From positions 2,063,814 through 2,096,818 of the forward strand of contig NZ_LGYA01000001.1 of NCBI RefSeq assembly GCF_001273755.1: DNA of 33,005 nt. Reading direction: 5' to 3'. Positions within the stretch are counted from its first letter, which is position 1. Each line of letters starts with the position of its first letter. This document shows, piece by piece, positions 25,711 to 33,005 of the stretch. The notes beneath the pieces are model-generated. The model searched no databases. It saw only the letters and a program-made list of their open reading frames with translations, and was not told the DNA's origin. The translations under genes were made by a program, and so were the position numbers. The DNA comes from Peribacillus butanolivorans. Lineage in GTDB: Bacteria; Bacillota; Bacilli; Bacillales; DSM-1321.

Positions 25711-25782
25711 TCAATTGCCAATAACTTCACCAGATATAACCTCCACGTCCTTATACTGCACCCATAAGCCTGGTGAATACAT
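25711..25782 (-). CDS. Very short hypothetical ORF with strong ribosome site
   Basis: On the minus strand AGGAGG (25795-25790) lies 7 bases before an ATG (25782) that opens 23 codons: MYSPGLWVQYKDVEVISGEV then IGN and a stop. I do not recognise it. The good ribosome site in an otherwise empty 590-base gap (25300-25893) argues for a small gene or the start of a truncated one. A 5-codon frame on the plus strand (25602-25619, behind GGAGGG) looks like another relic. Confidence 0.3.
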   Translation of the reverse strand: MYSPGLWVQYKDVEVISGEVIGN

Positions 25783-25893
25783 AAATATACCTCCTAAAAC
25801 AAATGCAATTGTGCTTAGCAAATGATCTGAATTTTAAGCATATGTTATCTTTGTAAAATATATATTAAATCCCTTAGTATAGGAGAGATTCTA

Positions 25894-26316
25894 ATGTACC
25901 AACCAAAAACCAAAGAAACTGACAGCAGTGTTATCGAGTTTATTGAAAATGTCGACAGCCCCAAAAAGCGTGAGGATGCATATCAATTATTAGATATTTT
26001 TACTGAAACGACAGGTTTTATAGCAAAGATGTGGGGACCGAGTATTATTGGATTCGGTACATATCATTATAAATATGAATCTGGTCATGAAGGTGATGCT
26101 CCTCTTGTAGGTTTTTCACCTCGAAAAGCAAAAATCAGTTTATATTTTGCTACGGGTGACACAAAACGAGAGGAATTATTAAAGGACTTTGGAAAACATA
26201 CTTCCGGAAAAAGTTGTGTTTACATAAATAAAGTAGCAGATATTGATCTTAATGTTTTAAAAGAGTTAATAAACCAATCTGTAAAATTTTTGAGAGAAAC
26301 CTATCCGAATAATTAG
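25894..26316 (+). CDS. DUF1801-family protein (YdhG-like)
   Basis: A 140-residue soluble protein of the DUF1801 family (YdhG_co fold): the N-terminal VIEFIENVDSPKKREDAYQL, the central MWGPSIIGFGTYHYKYESG and YINKVADIDLNVLKELI near the C-terminus are typical. The biochemical function of the family is not established; some members are related to iron-chaperone-like proteins. The ATG follows AGGAGAG. Apparently a single gene. Confidence 0.8.
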   Translation: MYQPKTKETDSSVIEFIENVDSPKKREDAYQLLDIFTETTGFIAKMWGPSIIGFGTYHYKYESGHEGDAPLVGFSPRKAKISLYFATGDTKREELLKDFGKHTSGKSCVYINKVADIDLNVLKELINQSVKFLRETYPNN

Positions 26317-26381
26317 AGTGAAAGTATGTGGATATTATCCTTTAATTGTTTCAGAGATTCAAGAAAGTGAGAGGAAGCAAA

Positions 26382-27425
26382 ATGAGGAAAATTAAAGTGG
26401 GTATAGTTGGATACGGCCTTTCAGGTGCTACATTTCACGCGCCTTTGCTAAGTGTTTTAGAGCAATTTGAAATTGCGAAAGTAGTAAGTTCTAAAAAGGA
26501 AAAAGTGCAGCAGGATTTGAAGCACGTGGCAGTAGTAAGTAGCTTAGAAGAAGTTTTAGAAGATGCAGCAATTGATTTAGTAGTTATTACGACACCAAGC
26601 GGTTTGCATTATGAAATGGCTAAACAAAGTTTACTTGCTGGAAAACATGTTATCTTGGAAAAGCCGATGGTAGTAGAAACATGGGAGGCAGAGGAGCTCA
26701 TACAGATTGCTGAGGAAAAGGAGCTTCTTTTAAGTATCTATCATAACAGAAGATGGGATAATGATTTTTTGACAATTAAAAAACTTATGAATGATGGTGT
26801 ACTTGGAGAAATCAATACATATCAGGTCCATTATGATCGCTTCAGACCAGTAGTTAGAGATAGGTGGAGAGAAAAGCAGGGTCCAGGAGCTGGCATGCTA
26901 TATGATTTAGGCTCACATCTAATTGATCAAGCCTTACATTTATTTGGTTGGCCACAATTCGTATGGGCAGATGTTTTTGCGCAAAGAGAGAATGCAGAAA
27001 CGGATGATTATTTCCATGTTATTTTAGGGTACGAAAAGCTGCGAGTGATATTGCATTCAGGGTCAATCGTTCCGATTAATGGACCGCGGTTTCAGGTACA
27101 TGGAAGTAAAGGAACTTTTATTAAATACGGGCTTGATGGACAAGAGGCTGCGCTAAGTGAGGGGAAAAAGCCTATAGATAACTCTTGGGGTGCAGATAAT
27201 CCGCAATTCTATGGTCAATTGGTTACGATTGATGGAGAAAAAGAGAAACACGAAACAATACAATCTTTACATGGATCTTATTTAACATATTATAAAGAAG
27301 TTGCAGAAAGTATATTTGAGGGGAAAAAGGCTCCTGTCACATCGGAAGAGGGGCTATCCGTCATTAAGATCATTGATGCAGCGCTGGAAAGCAGTCAAGG
27401 GAAAAAAGCTATATATGTTAATTGA
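26382..27425 (+). CDS. iolW: Gfo/Idh/MocA-family oxidoreductase, IolW-like scyllo-inositol 2-dehydrogenase (NADP+)
   Basis: A 347-residue dehydrogenase with an N-terminal Rossmann fold (KVGIVGYGLSGATFHAPLL), the family motif LEKPM and a C-terminal alpha/beta domain including GAGMLYDLGSHLIDQALHLF. Long stretches such as YHNRRWDNDFLTIKKL and ENAETDDYFHV closely match B. subtilis IolW (YvaA) as I remember it, which interconverts scyllo-inositol and scyllo-inosose with NADP(H). The start at 26382 is chosen for GAGAGGAAG just upstream rather than the longer in-frame reading from 26346. No other inositol genes are next to it. Confidence 0.85.
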   Translation: MRKIKVGIVGYGLSGATFHAPLLSVLEQFEIAKVVSSKKEKVQQDLKHVAVVSSLEEVLEDAAIDLVVITTPSGLHYEMAKQSLLAGKHVILEKPMVVETWEAEELIQIAEEKELLLSIYHNRRWDNDFLTIKKLMNDGVLGEINTYQVHYDRFRPVVRDRWREKQGPGAGMLYDLGSHLIDQALHLFGWPQFVWADVFAQRENAETDDYFHVILGYEKLRVILHSGSIVPINGPRFQVHGSKGTFIKYGLDGQEAALSEGKKPIDNSWGADNPQFYGQLVTIDGEKEKHETIQSLHGSYLTYYKEVAESIFEGKKAPVTSEEGLSVIKIIDAALESSQGKKAIYVN

Positions 27426-27499
27426 AATACTTTGTTGTCCCAATGAATTCTTTTTTCCTCTTTTTGCATCAAAATGAAATGAGAAGATGAAAATAATAG

Positions 27500-27540
27500 G
27501 CAGCCTTGTTTTTCCAAACGGAATAAACAGGTTGCTTTTT
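27500..27540 (+). terminator. Terminator after iolW
   Basis: GCAGCCTTGTTT (27500-27511) pairs with AAACAGGTTGC (27525-27535) with one bulge and one G-T pair, followed by TTTTT. It lies 75 bases after iolW. Confidence 0.65.
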
Positions 27541-27690
27541 ACTGCTGTCGATAAAGGAGGAACTTTAGGTTAGTGTTAGTTCCAAGGGTTTTAATTTCCT
27601 AGTTGTCCTTACATATCACGATAAAGTTACATGAAGGGAAATCAATTTTGGGAAACATTTTTCAAAGTGTATTAAATTATGGAGGTATTT

Positions 27691-28363
27691 ATGAATTCTT
27701 ATATTCAAGAACTGGTTAATGTATATTCAAAACACACTGATGTGGAATATGCAGAATGGTCTAAAAAATATTTGAGGAACCAATTTGAATTTTTGGGGAT
27801 TCGATCCCCTATTCGTCGAACATTAACTAAACAGTTTATGAAGGAACACGGATTGCCAACGGAAAGTAATCGTAAAGATATCATTCTTATGCTTTGGGAC
27901 CTCCCAGAAAGAGAATACCAAAAGGCAGCCCTTGATATTCTTGAAAAGGAAAAAAAGAACCTCTGCGCTGAGGATATGCCCTGGTTAGTCAATTTGATTG
28001 TAAGTAAGTAAGTCATGGTGGGATACAGTAGATGTACTTTCTCCTCATATCATGGGCTATATGTTTTCAACTTATCCTAAACTCATTCCTCAATACTCCG
28101 ATTTGTGGATTGAAGATGAGAATATTTGGTTGCAAAGATCAGCGATATTATATCAACTACACTATAAAGGCGGAACGGATGAAGAACGCCTATTCCGTTA
28201 CATAATAAGACGAGCAAATAGCGATGAATTCTTTGTTCAAAAGGCAATTGGTTGGGTGTTACGTCAATATGGAAAAACTAACCCCGAGAGCGTGAAATCA
28301 TTTGTTTTAAATCATCAATTAAAACCTCTTAGCAAGAGAGAAGCGCTAAAACATCTAACTTAA
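27691..28363 (+). pseudogene. alkD: DNA alkylation repair glycosylase (AlkD-like), frameshifted by a 4-base repeat
   Basis: The two reading frames 27691-28011 and about 28012-28363 join into one 222-residue HEAT-repeat protein resembling B. cereus AlkD: RNQFEFLGIRSPIRR, LWDLPEREYQKAALDIL, then SWWDTVDVLSPHIMGYMF, IWLQRSAILYQL and FVQKAIGWVLRQYGKTNP. AlkD removes N3- and N7-alkylated purines without base flipping. The frame breaks at three tandem GTAA units (28000-28011); two units would restore VSKSWWDTVD, whose Trp and Asp are the active-site residues of the family. The break gives a TAA stop after the third unit. It may be a recent mutation, a reversible slippage switch or a sequencing error. 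The ATG at 27691 follows GGAGG. Confidence 0.85.
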
Positions 28364-28440
28364 AATGGGATATTTTTGAATAATAAAGAGAAACTTCAAT
28401 GTGAGGGGCTTCCCTTATTTTCAATAATATCTAATAAATT

Positions 28441-28482
28441 TAACAATACCCCGAATAGTTGCTACTATTCGGGGTATTGTTA
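28441..28482 (-). terminator. Hairpin between alkD and the MFS gene
   Basis: A perfect 19-bp stem (28441-28459 with 28464-28482) and a 4-base loop lie between two converging genes. For the minus-strand MFS gene it starts 30 bases after the stop; the tract beyond it is AT-rich but not a clean T-run. It may serve both directions. Confidence 0.6.
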
Positions 28483-28511
28483 AAAAATATACATTATCTA
28501 TTATCGTAGCT

Positions 28512-29702
28512 CTACGATAATGCCTTCGCATGAAGGGATTTCTTTTGCCAAGCCATTGTAATCATTAAAGTTAGGATCAAGAGTAAGAGGCCTAAAATGA
28601 AAGGATAGGTAATTTGAACATCATACATCATTCCGGCAAGAGTGGGTCCAAGCACATTTCCAATGCTCATATATGCATTATTCATACCCATCGCAAATCC
28701 CTGCTCATTCCCCGCCATCTTAGAAATCAGTGTGTTTAAGACTGGTCGAAGGATGGAGGTAGAAAGGAAGATGATGAGAGAGATTCCAAAGAAAATCAGG
28801 TAACTTGAAGCAAAAAGTGAAAGAAGGAATCCTATGGCTGCGACGCTAATAAAGATAATTAGCACACTTACCTCCCCAAAACGACGAACAATCCGGTCGA
28901 CAACAAAGAGTTGAACGATTACGCTGACGATACCAGTAGCTGTAACCATTGTTGCGATGTCCTTAGGTGTTGAATTAAATTGATTGTCAAGATAAAGGCC
29001 GATAACAGATTCATATGCCATTAATCCAAAGCTCATCACAAGTGTAATGATAAGAGGAATGAAATAGGGCATTTTCACAGACAAGGCAATTTTGCGAACC
29101 ATCGATTCGTTATTTGCCATGTCCATAGCTTGTGAAGCTTGTTTCGTTTCGCTTTCCTTTAAAACAAAAATAGAAAATATTACTGCGACTAGTGATACTA
29201 GTGCAGAAATCAAAAATGGAAATTTTAAGCCGAAATCAGCTAAAAATCCACCAATTCCTGGGCCAACAACAATCCCTAGGGACATGGCAGCAGACACTAA
29301 ACTATTGCCTTTAGCCCGTTGATCGAAAGTGGTGATATCAGCAACATAAGCAAATATTGCTGGTACAAGCAAAGCAGCCCCAACCCCACCGACAACCCGA
29401 GAAGCATACAGAAGCCAAATGGAATTAACAGCATAAAAAATAAACATGGAAATTGTCAAACCAATTAATCCATATATAATCATTTTTCTACGACCAAATT
29501 GATCAGTCCATTTTCCGGCAATTGGCGAAAAGATAAGTTGGGCACCTGCGAAAATGGCAATCATTAGCCCAGCAGCAGTTCCACCTTGATTAATGGAAGC
29601 CAGGTATGCAGGTAAGATTGGAATAATAATACCGAAGCTTCCTATTGCAATAAACATATTGATCATAAGGATAATTATCTTTTTACGTTGTTCTGCTGAC
29701 AT
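28512..29702 (-). CDS. MFS multidrug efflux transporter (NorA/Bmr-like)
   Basis: A 396-residue 12-helix major facilitator protein. It shows the motif A loop GKWTDQFGRRKMIIYG after helix 2 and the drug/H+ antiporter motif C region LGIVVGPGIGGFLAD in helix 5, as well as MAGNEQGFAMGMNNAYMSIGN shared with NorA and Bmr. It would export cationic drugs or dyes in exchange for protons. It is divergent from a MarR-type gene 123 bases away, which probably represses it. The exact substrates are unknown. Confidence 0.88.
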   Translation of the reverse strand: MSAEQRKKIIILMINMFIAIGSFGIIIPILPAYLASINQGGTAAGLMIAIFAGAQLIFSPIAGKWTDQFGRRKMIIYGLIGLTISMFIFYAVNSIWLLYASRVVGGVGAALLVPAIFAYVADITTFDQRAKGNSLVSAAMSLGIVVGPGIGGFLADFGLKFPFLISALVSLVAVIFSIFVLKESETKQASQAMDMANNESMVRKIALSVKMPYFIPLIITLVMSFGLMAYESVIGLYLDNQFNSTPKDIATMVTATGIVSVIVQLFVVDRIVRRFGEVSVLIIFISVAAIGFLLSLFASSYLIFFGISLIIFLSTSILRPVLNTLISKMAGNEQGFAMGMNNAYMSIGNVLGPTLAGMMYDVQITYPFILGLLLLILTLMITMAWQKKSLHAKALS

Positions 29703-29762
29703 AAACAGCCTCTCTTTCTCTTTTAAATATCAATAACCAATTTAATTCGCATGGTTAATTTT

Positions 29763-29806
29763 TTGACACGTTAATTATGTTATAGTTTTAGATAGATAGT
29801 TGTCAA
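29763..29806. promoter_or_regulatory. Overlapping divergent promoters of the MFS and MarR genes
   Basis: Minus strand: TTGACA (29806-29801) and TATAAC (29784-29779) with a 16-base spacer, directed at the MFS gene. Plus strand: TTGACA (29763-29768) with a weak -10 near 29786-29792, directed at the marR-type gene. The two face each other and overlap, so one bound MarR dimer could govern both. TTGTC-A direct repeats at 29800 and 29817 may be part of the operator. Confidence 0.5.
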
Positions 29807-29825
29807 TAAGAAAGGATTGTCTAAT

Positions 29826-30272
29826 ATGTATTCGAGTGAATTATATAATTTACATAATGCGATTAAAGAGCTTAGTAGTCTCTCACAGGAATTAATTGAG
29901 CCGTTATTAGTTAAATACGATTTAACTTCCGTGCAATATCACGCATTACAATTAATTGTCTTAAAGGAATCCATAGCTGTTAAAAATGTTTCAAATCATT
30001 TGAAAATTAAGCCTGCAGCTGGGACAGCGTTAATTGACCGGCTTGAACGGAAGAATCTAATTGAAAGAGTTCACAGTGAGGATGATCGACGTGTTGTTTA
30101 TATTAAATCCACCGCAACTGGTAGAGAAACCTATCATTCTATCAATAAGTGCTTCGCAAATATTTTTCAAGATTTTTATAGTGTATTAAATGAAGAAGAA
30201 ACCCAACGACTTAAACAAATCGTGGGAAAACTAACTGAACATGTGTCGTCACGTATAGAGAACAACCTATAG
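29826..30272 (+). CDS. MarR-family transcriptional regulator
   Basis: A 148-residue winged-helix protein. VKNVSNHLKIKPAAGTALIDRLERKNLIERVHSEDDRR contains the recognition helix and the wing with the DDRR signature of MarR proteins. The start is ATG 29826, 9 bases after AAGGA; an upstream TTG at 29817 abuts the ribosome site. It probably represses the divergent MFS pump until a small-molecule ligand binds. Confidence 0.88.
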   Translation: MYSSELYNLHNAIKELSSLSQELIEPLLVKYDLTSVQYHALQLIVLKESIAVKNVSNHLKIKPAAGTALIDRLERKNLIERVHSEDDRRVVYIKSTATGRETYHSINKCFANIFQDFYSVLNEEETQRLKQIVGKLTEHVSSRIENNL

Positions 30273-30387
30273 AAAAAAGTCAGAGGAAAGTTGAATGTTT
30301 TTTTAGGAGCCTCAACTGACCAATATTATGCAAGAGTAGTCAACTTGATGTCATCATCTAAAGATTTGTACAAGAAAAACCACTATA

Positions 30388-30432
30388 AAAGCAGTGAATT
30401 TCGCAATAATCTCACTGCTTTAACTATTTTAT
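30388..30432 (+). terminator. Hairpin after the MarR gene
   Basis: AAAGCAGTGA (30388-30397) pairs perfectly with TCACTGCTTT (30412-30421), followed by AACTATTTTATG. It lies 115 bases after the gene. The remainder of 30433-30858 shows no gene; 7-bp inverted repeats AGTAAAC/GTTTACT (about 30651 and 30697) flank an AT-rich stretch that may hold the next promoter. Confidence 0.5.
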
Positions 30433-30858
30433 GAGATGAAAGCGGATAATCGGCGATCAATCCATTGTTTACACCGAGTAGAAAAACATTTAAAACAAAA
30501 AACCTCAACACTTTTCTTCACCTCTTATCTGTTTCTATTTACAACTGAAACTTCTCCTTGCAAACTCATAATCTGTTACCTCTAAGAATTTTTTTACTAT
30601 TAAGCCTATTGTAGCAATAGAGAAAAGAATCCATAATAAATCGTTTTGTTAGTAAACTTTCAAATAGAAAAAACTAGTATAAGATTCTCTTTAAATGTTT
30701 ACTGATTTGAAGTGAGTGGCTAACTATTTATGGAGATAATTTTTTTTTGTTTTGTCGGCTGGCATTTCTTTATTAGAACATTGACGAAACTAGTAGAGGT
30801 AAGTATACTGAATTTTACAAATATTCAAATGAAAGAGATGTTAAAAAAGGAGTTGTTT

Positions 30859-32460
30859 ATGATGTTTTCCCCATTAACCCCAATGGACTGGAAGCGTAGG
30901 GCGGTGAAATATTATCCGCATAAAGTGGCTGTCATTGATGAAGAGAAGGAGTTTACATATAAGGAATTTGGCCAGCGAGTAGATCAACTTTCTATGTCTT
31001 TAAATAAAGCAGGTATAGAAGAAGGTGACCATGTTGCAGTGATGTTGCCAAACACTCATTATATGTTGGAATGCTTCTATGGTATTTGTCAAATGGGTGC
31101 GGTAATGGTGCCTTTGAATTACCGTCTCTCAGCTGAGGACCTGGAGTATATTATCAGTCACAGTGATTCAAAAATGTTAATCGTCGATGAAGAATTTATT
31201 GCTCCGATTGAAAAGATCGTTCATAAACTTGCCTTGGATAAAATCATTATGGTATCTGTCACAGGGCATAAAACATCTTTAAATGGTATAGATTATGAGA
31301 ACTTTATTCAACAAGCTAAAGATTTTGATTTTGAAGCACAGCCAGAGGTTGTAATCGATGAAAATCAGCTTCTGACTTTAAATTATACGAGTGGAACGAC
31401 TTCAAAACCAAAAGGGGTTATGTTAACTCATCGTGGAAATTACATTAACGCTGCAAATTTCATGTATCATCTTGGAGTAAAACATGATGATGTGTATCTT
31501 CATACCTTACCAATGTTTCATGCAAATGGGTGGGGTGGTGTTTGGGCGATTACGGCTGCTGGTGGTACTCATGTATGTTTAAGAAAAGTTGATCCTCCTC
31601 TTATTCTGGACTTATTTGAAAATCAAAATATTACATTGTTATGTGGAGCACCTACTGTCGTCAATATGCTTGTGAATGATCCGAAAGCAAAAGAAACCAA
31701 TATCAAGATGCGTCCACGTATGGCGACAGCTGGTGCTCCTCCAGCTGCGGCTCTTATTCATAAAGCACAAGATATTCTTGGTTTAAATATGATCCATGTG
31801 TATGGATTAACAGAAACTTCACCTTTCATTCTTTATAACGAGTGGAAGGATGAATTTGAATCTAAATCGCTTGACGAACAAGCAACAATTAAGGCAAGAC
31901 AAGGAATAGAATTGGTTTTTAACGGGGAAACAAAAGTTGTTAATCAAGATGGAGAAGAAGTCGTTTGGGATGGGAAGGAATTAGGAGAAATCATTACCCG
32001 CGGCAATGTTGTGATGGATGGATATTACAAGGATCCGGAAAAGACTGCCGAAGCAATTAGAGGTGGATGGTTTTATACTGGGGATTTGGCAGTAACCTAT
32101 CCTGATGGATATATTGAAATACAGGACAGGGCTAAGGATTTAATCATTTCCGGAGGAGAAAATATTTCTTCTACAGAGGTTGAAGGGGTGTTGTATAAAC
32201 ATCCAGATGTATTAGAAGTGGCTGTTATTGCCGTTCCAGATGAGAAATGGGGAGAAACTCCTAAGGCAATCATTGTGCTGCATTCCAATGCGAATGTGAC
32301 TGAAGAAGAAGTTATTAATTACTGCCGGTCTCAAATGGCTCACTTTAAAGCACCTAGATTAGTAGAATTTGTGGAATCTTTACCAAAAACAGCAACTGGA
32401 AAACTGCAAAAATATCGTTTGAGAGAAATACATTGGAAAGGATCGAAGAAGGTAAATTAA
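30859..32460 (+). CDS. Acyl-CoA synthetase (AMP-forming, medium/long-chain, AlkK-like)
   Basis: A 533-residue ligase of the same superfamily as the gene at 708 but from a different branch. Motifs: P-loop NYTSGTTSKPKGVMLTHRGN, VYGLTETSPF, GWFYTGDLAV and the hinge DRAKDLIISGGENISSTEVE, with PKTATGKLQKY at the C-terminus. It resembles AlkK-type and plant acyl-activating enzymes for fatty acids. The ATG at 30859 follows AAGGAG (30847-30852) by 6 bases; an in-frame extension back to 30730 lacks family similarity. It stands alone, without a sigma-54 site, and ends at its own terminator. Confidence 0.9.
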   Translation: MMFSPLTPMDWKRRAVKYYPHKVAVIDEEKEFTYKEFGQRVDQLSMSLNKAGIEEGDHVAVMLPNTHYMLECFYGICQMGAVMVPLNYRLSAEDLEYIISHSDSKMLIVDEEFIAPIEKIVHKLALDKIIMVSVTGHKTSLNGIDYENFIQQAKDFDFEAQPEVVIDENQLLTLNYTSGTTSKPKGVMLTHRGNYINAANFMYHLGVKHDDVYLHTLPMFHANGWGGVWAITAAGGTHVCLRKVDPPLILDLFENQNITLLCGAPTVVNMLVNDPKAKETNIKMRPRMATAGAPPAAALIHKAQDILGLNMIHVYGLTETSPFILYNEWKDEFESKSLDEQATIKARQGIELVFNGETKVVNQDGEEVVWDGKELGEIITRGNVVMDGYYKDPEKTAEAIRGGWFYTGDLAVTYPDGYIEIQDRAKDLIISGGENISSTEVEGVLYKHPDVLEVAVIAVPDEKWGETPKAIIVLHSNANVTEEEVINYCRSQMAHFKAPRLVEFVESLPKTATGKLQKYRLREIHWKGSKKVN

Positions 32461-32545
32461 AGGCTTTCTCACTTGTTTTTCAGATAAACGGTTATTATCA
32501 ACTTTTTGTAAATACTAAGATTATTGTATGTAATATGGCGGTTCT

Positions 32546-32576
32546 AAAAGGATCTTCTAATTGAAGATCCTTTTTT
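32546..32576 (+). terminator. Terminator of the acyl-CoA synthetase gene
   Basis: AAAAGGATCTTC (32546-32557) pairs perfectly with GAAGATCCTTTT (32563-32574), loop of 5, in a T-run. It lies 86 bases after the stop codon. Confidence 0.85.
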
Positions 32577-32765
32577 AGTGCTTTTAAGACCTGTTTAGAC
32601 ACTCTAATCTAACATTTTAGAAATTTCATTCACATTCCATGAAATAAATAGAATGGGTACATTGAAATTTTTTTCTTGCGTTGGGGAAATTCAGTTTTTT
32701 ATAAGCAGGAATTGAAAAAACGTCAGCAAAGTAAATGGTTAAGTTAAGGAGGCCAACAATGGCTT

Positions 32766-32815
32766 AAACCACAAATTTGTATTTAGCTCCATCAGTTTAA
32801 ACAAATATGTGGTTT
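32766..32815 (+). terminator. Terminator-like hairpin upstream of the group II intron
   Basis: Bases 32766-32780 pair with 32801-32815 at 14 of 15 positions around a 20-base loop, followed by TTCACTG. Just before it, AAGGAGG (32747-32753) precedes ATG-GCT-TAA, a two-codon frame that may be the relic of a deleted gene. Group IIC introns are known to prefer sites after such hairpins, although here the gap is 59 bases. Confidence 0.5.
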
Positions 32816-32874
32816 TCACTGTTTATGGGATTTAACTTCCTTCTGCATTAAAAAGCCCTGTAAAACCTTTGTTC

Positions 32875-33005
32875 GTGCGCCCGGCATGGGTGCAATCTAT
32901 AGGGTGAAAGTCCCGAACCATGAAGGCAGTTGTAGTGGTTAGCTTAATGCAAGGGTGTCCACGGTGACGTGGAATCTGAAGGAAGCAAGCGGCAAACCTC
33001 CGGTC
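32875..33005 (+). mobile_element. Group II intron (IIC class), 5' part, continues beyond the window
   Basis: The sequence starts GTGCGCCCGGCATGGGTGCA and continues with CTATAGGGTGAAAGTCCCGAA, GCAAGGGTGTCC and GGAATCTGAAGGAAGCAAGC, the domain I start of bacterial group II introns. It resembles the Oceanobacillus iheyensis O.i.I1 intron of known crystal structure, as I remember that sequence. The 5' splice site is placed at 32874/32875. The reverse transcriptase and domains II-VI lie outside the window. Confidence 0.88.

Noticed and set aside
30730..30858. N-terminal extension of the second acyl-CoA synthetase
   Set aside because: The extra residues have no family similarity, and the AAGGAG site at 30847-30852 sets the start at 30859.
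1..33005. CRISPR arrays, tRNA or rRNA genes
   Set aside because: No regularly spaced repeats, no cloverleaf with CCA-type end and no rRNA stretches were seen by eye.

Overview
The window looks like a chromosomal segment from a low-GC, endospore-forming Bacillaceae (Bacillus, Peribacillus or Neobacillus-like; the genus cannot be fixed from sequence alone). The reasons are AT-rich DNA with AGGAGG-type ribosome sites, a small SspH-type spore protein gene, a Bacillus-style mur/nag wall-recycling operon, an IolW homologue close to the B. subtilis protein, and a group IIC intron that resembles the Oceanobacillus O.i.I1 intron.

Layout. 1-362: the start of an IS1182-type transposase leaving the window on the minus strand, a GC-rich structured repeat, a hairpin built from the same end sequence as the IS, and a terminator. 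587-6401: a sigma-54 (-24/-12) promoter followed by a tight operon: acyl-CoA ligase, two acyl-CoA dehydrogenases, SDR, and two MaoC-type hydratase subunits. 6493-8236: a PAS/AAA+ sigma-54 activator with its own terminator. 8288-13838: a second sigma-54 promoter, a decayed second acyl-CoA ligase, then a complete branched-chain-amino-acid-type ABC importer (livHMGF and a binding lipoprotein). 13839-15264: decayed coding DNA. 15265-15444: sspH on the minus strand. 15753-25437: murQ, murR, murP, mupG, nagZ, namZ and a nagP-type PTS gene, for recovery and import of peptidoglycan amino sugars. 25438-28482: small genes, iolW, and an alkD interrupted by a 4-base repeat expansion. 28512-30272: a multidrug MFS pump divergent from a MarR regulator. 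30859-32460: a second, unlinked acyl-CoA synthetase. 32875 to the end: the 5' part of a group II intron.

The most interesting unit is 587-13652. A dedicated enhancer-binding protein sits between two operons, each with a perfect sigma-54 promoter and a matching ATTCA-N4-TGAAT palindrome about 42 bp upstream of the -24 element. Each operon also carries an excellent CcpA (cre) site inside its transcribed region. My reading is a catabolite-repressed system that imports a carboxylic acid, activates it to a CoA thioester and oxidises it through an (R)-3-hydroxyacyl-CoA route (MaoC pair plus FabG-like SDR). No thiolase is encoded here and the substrate is unknown. The gene families are clear; the regulon and pathway are inference.
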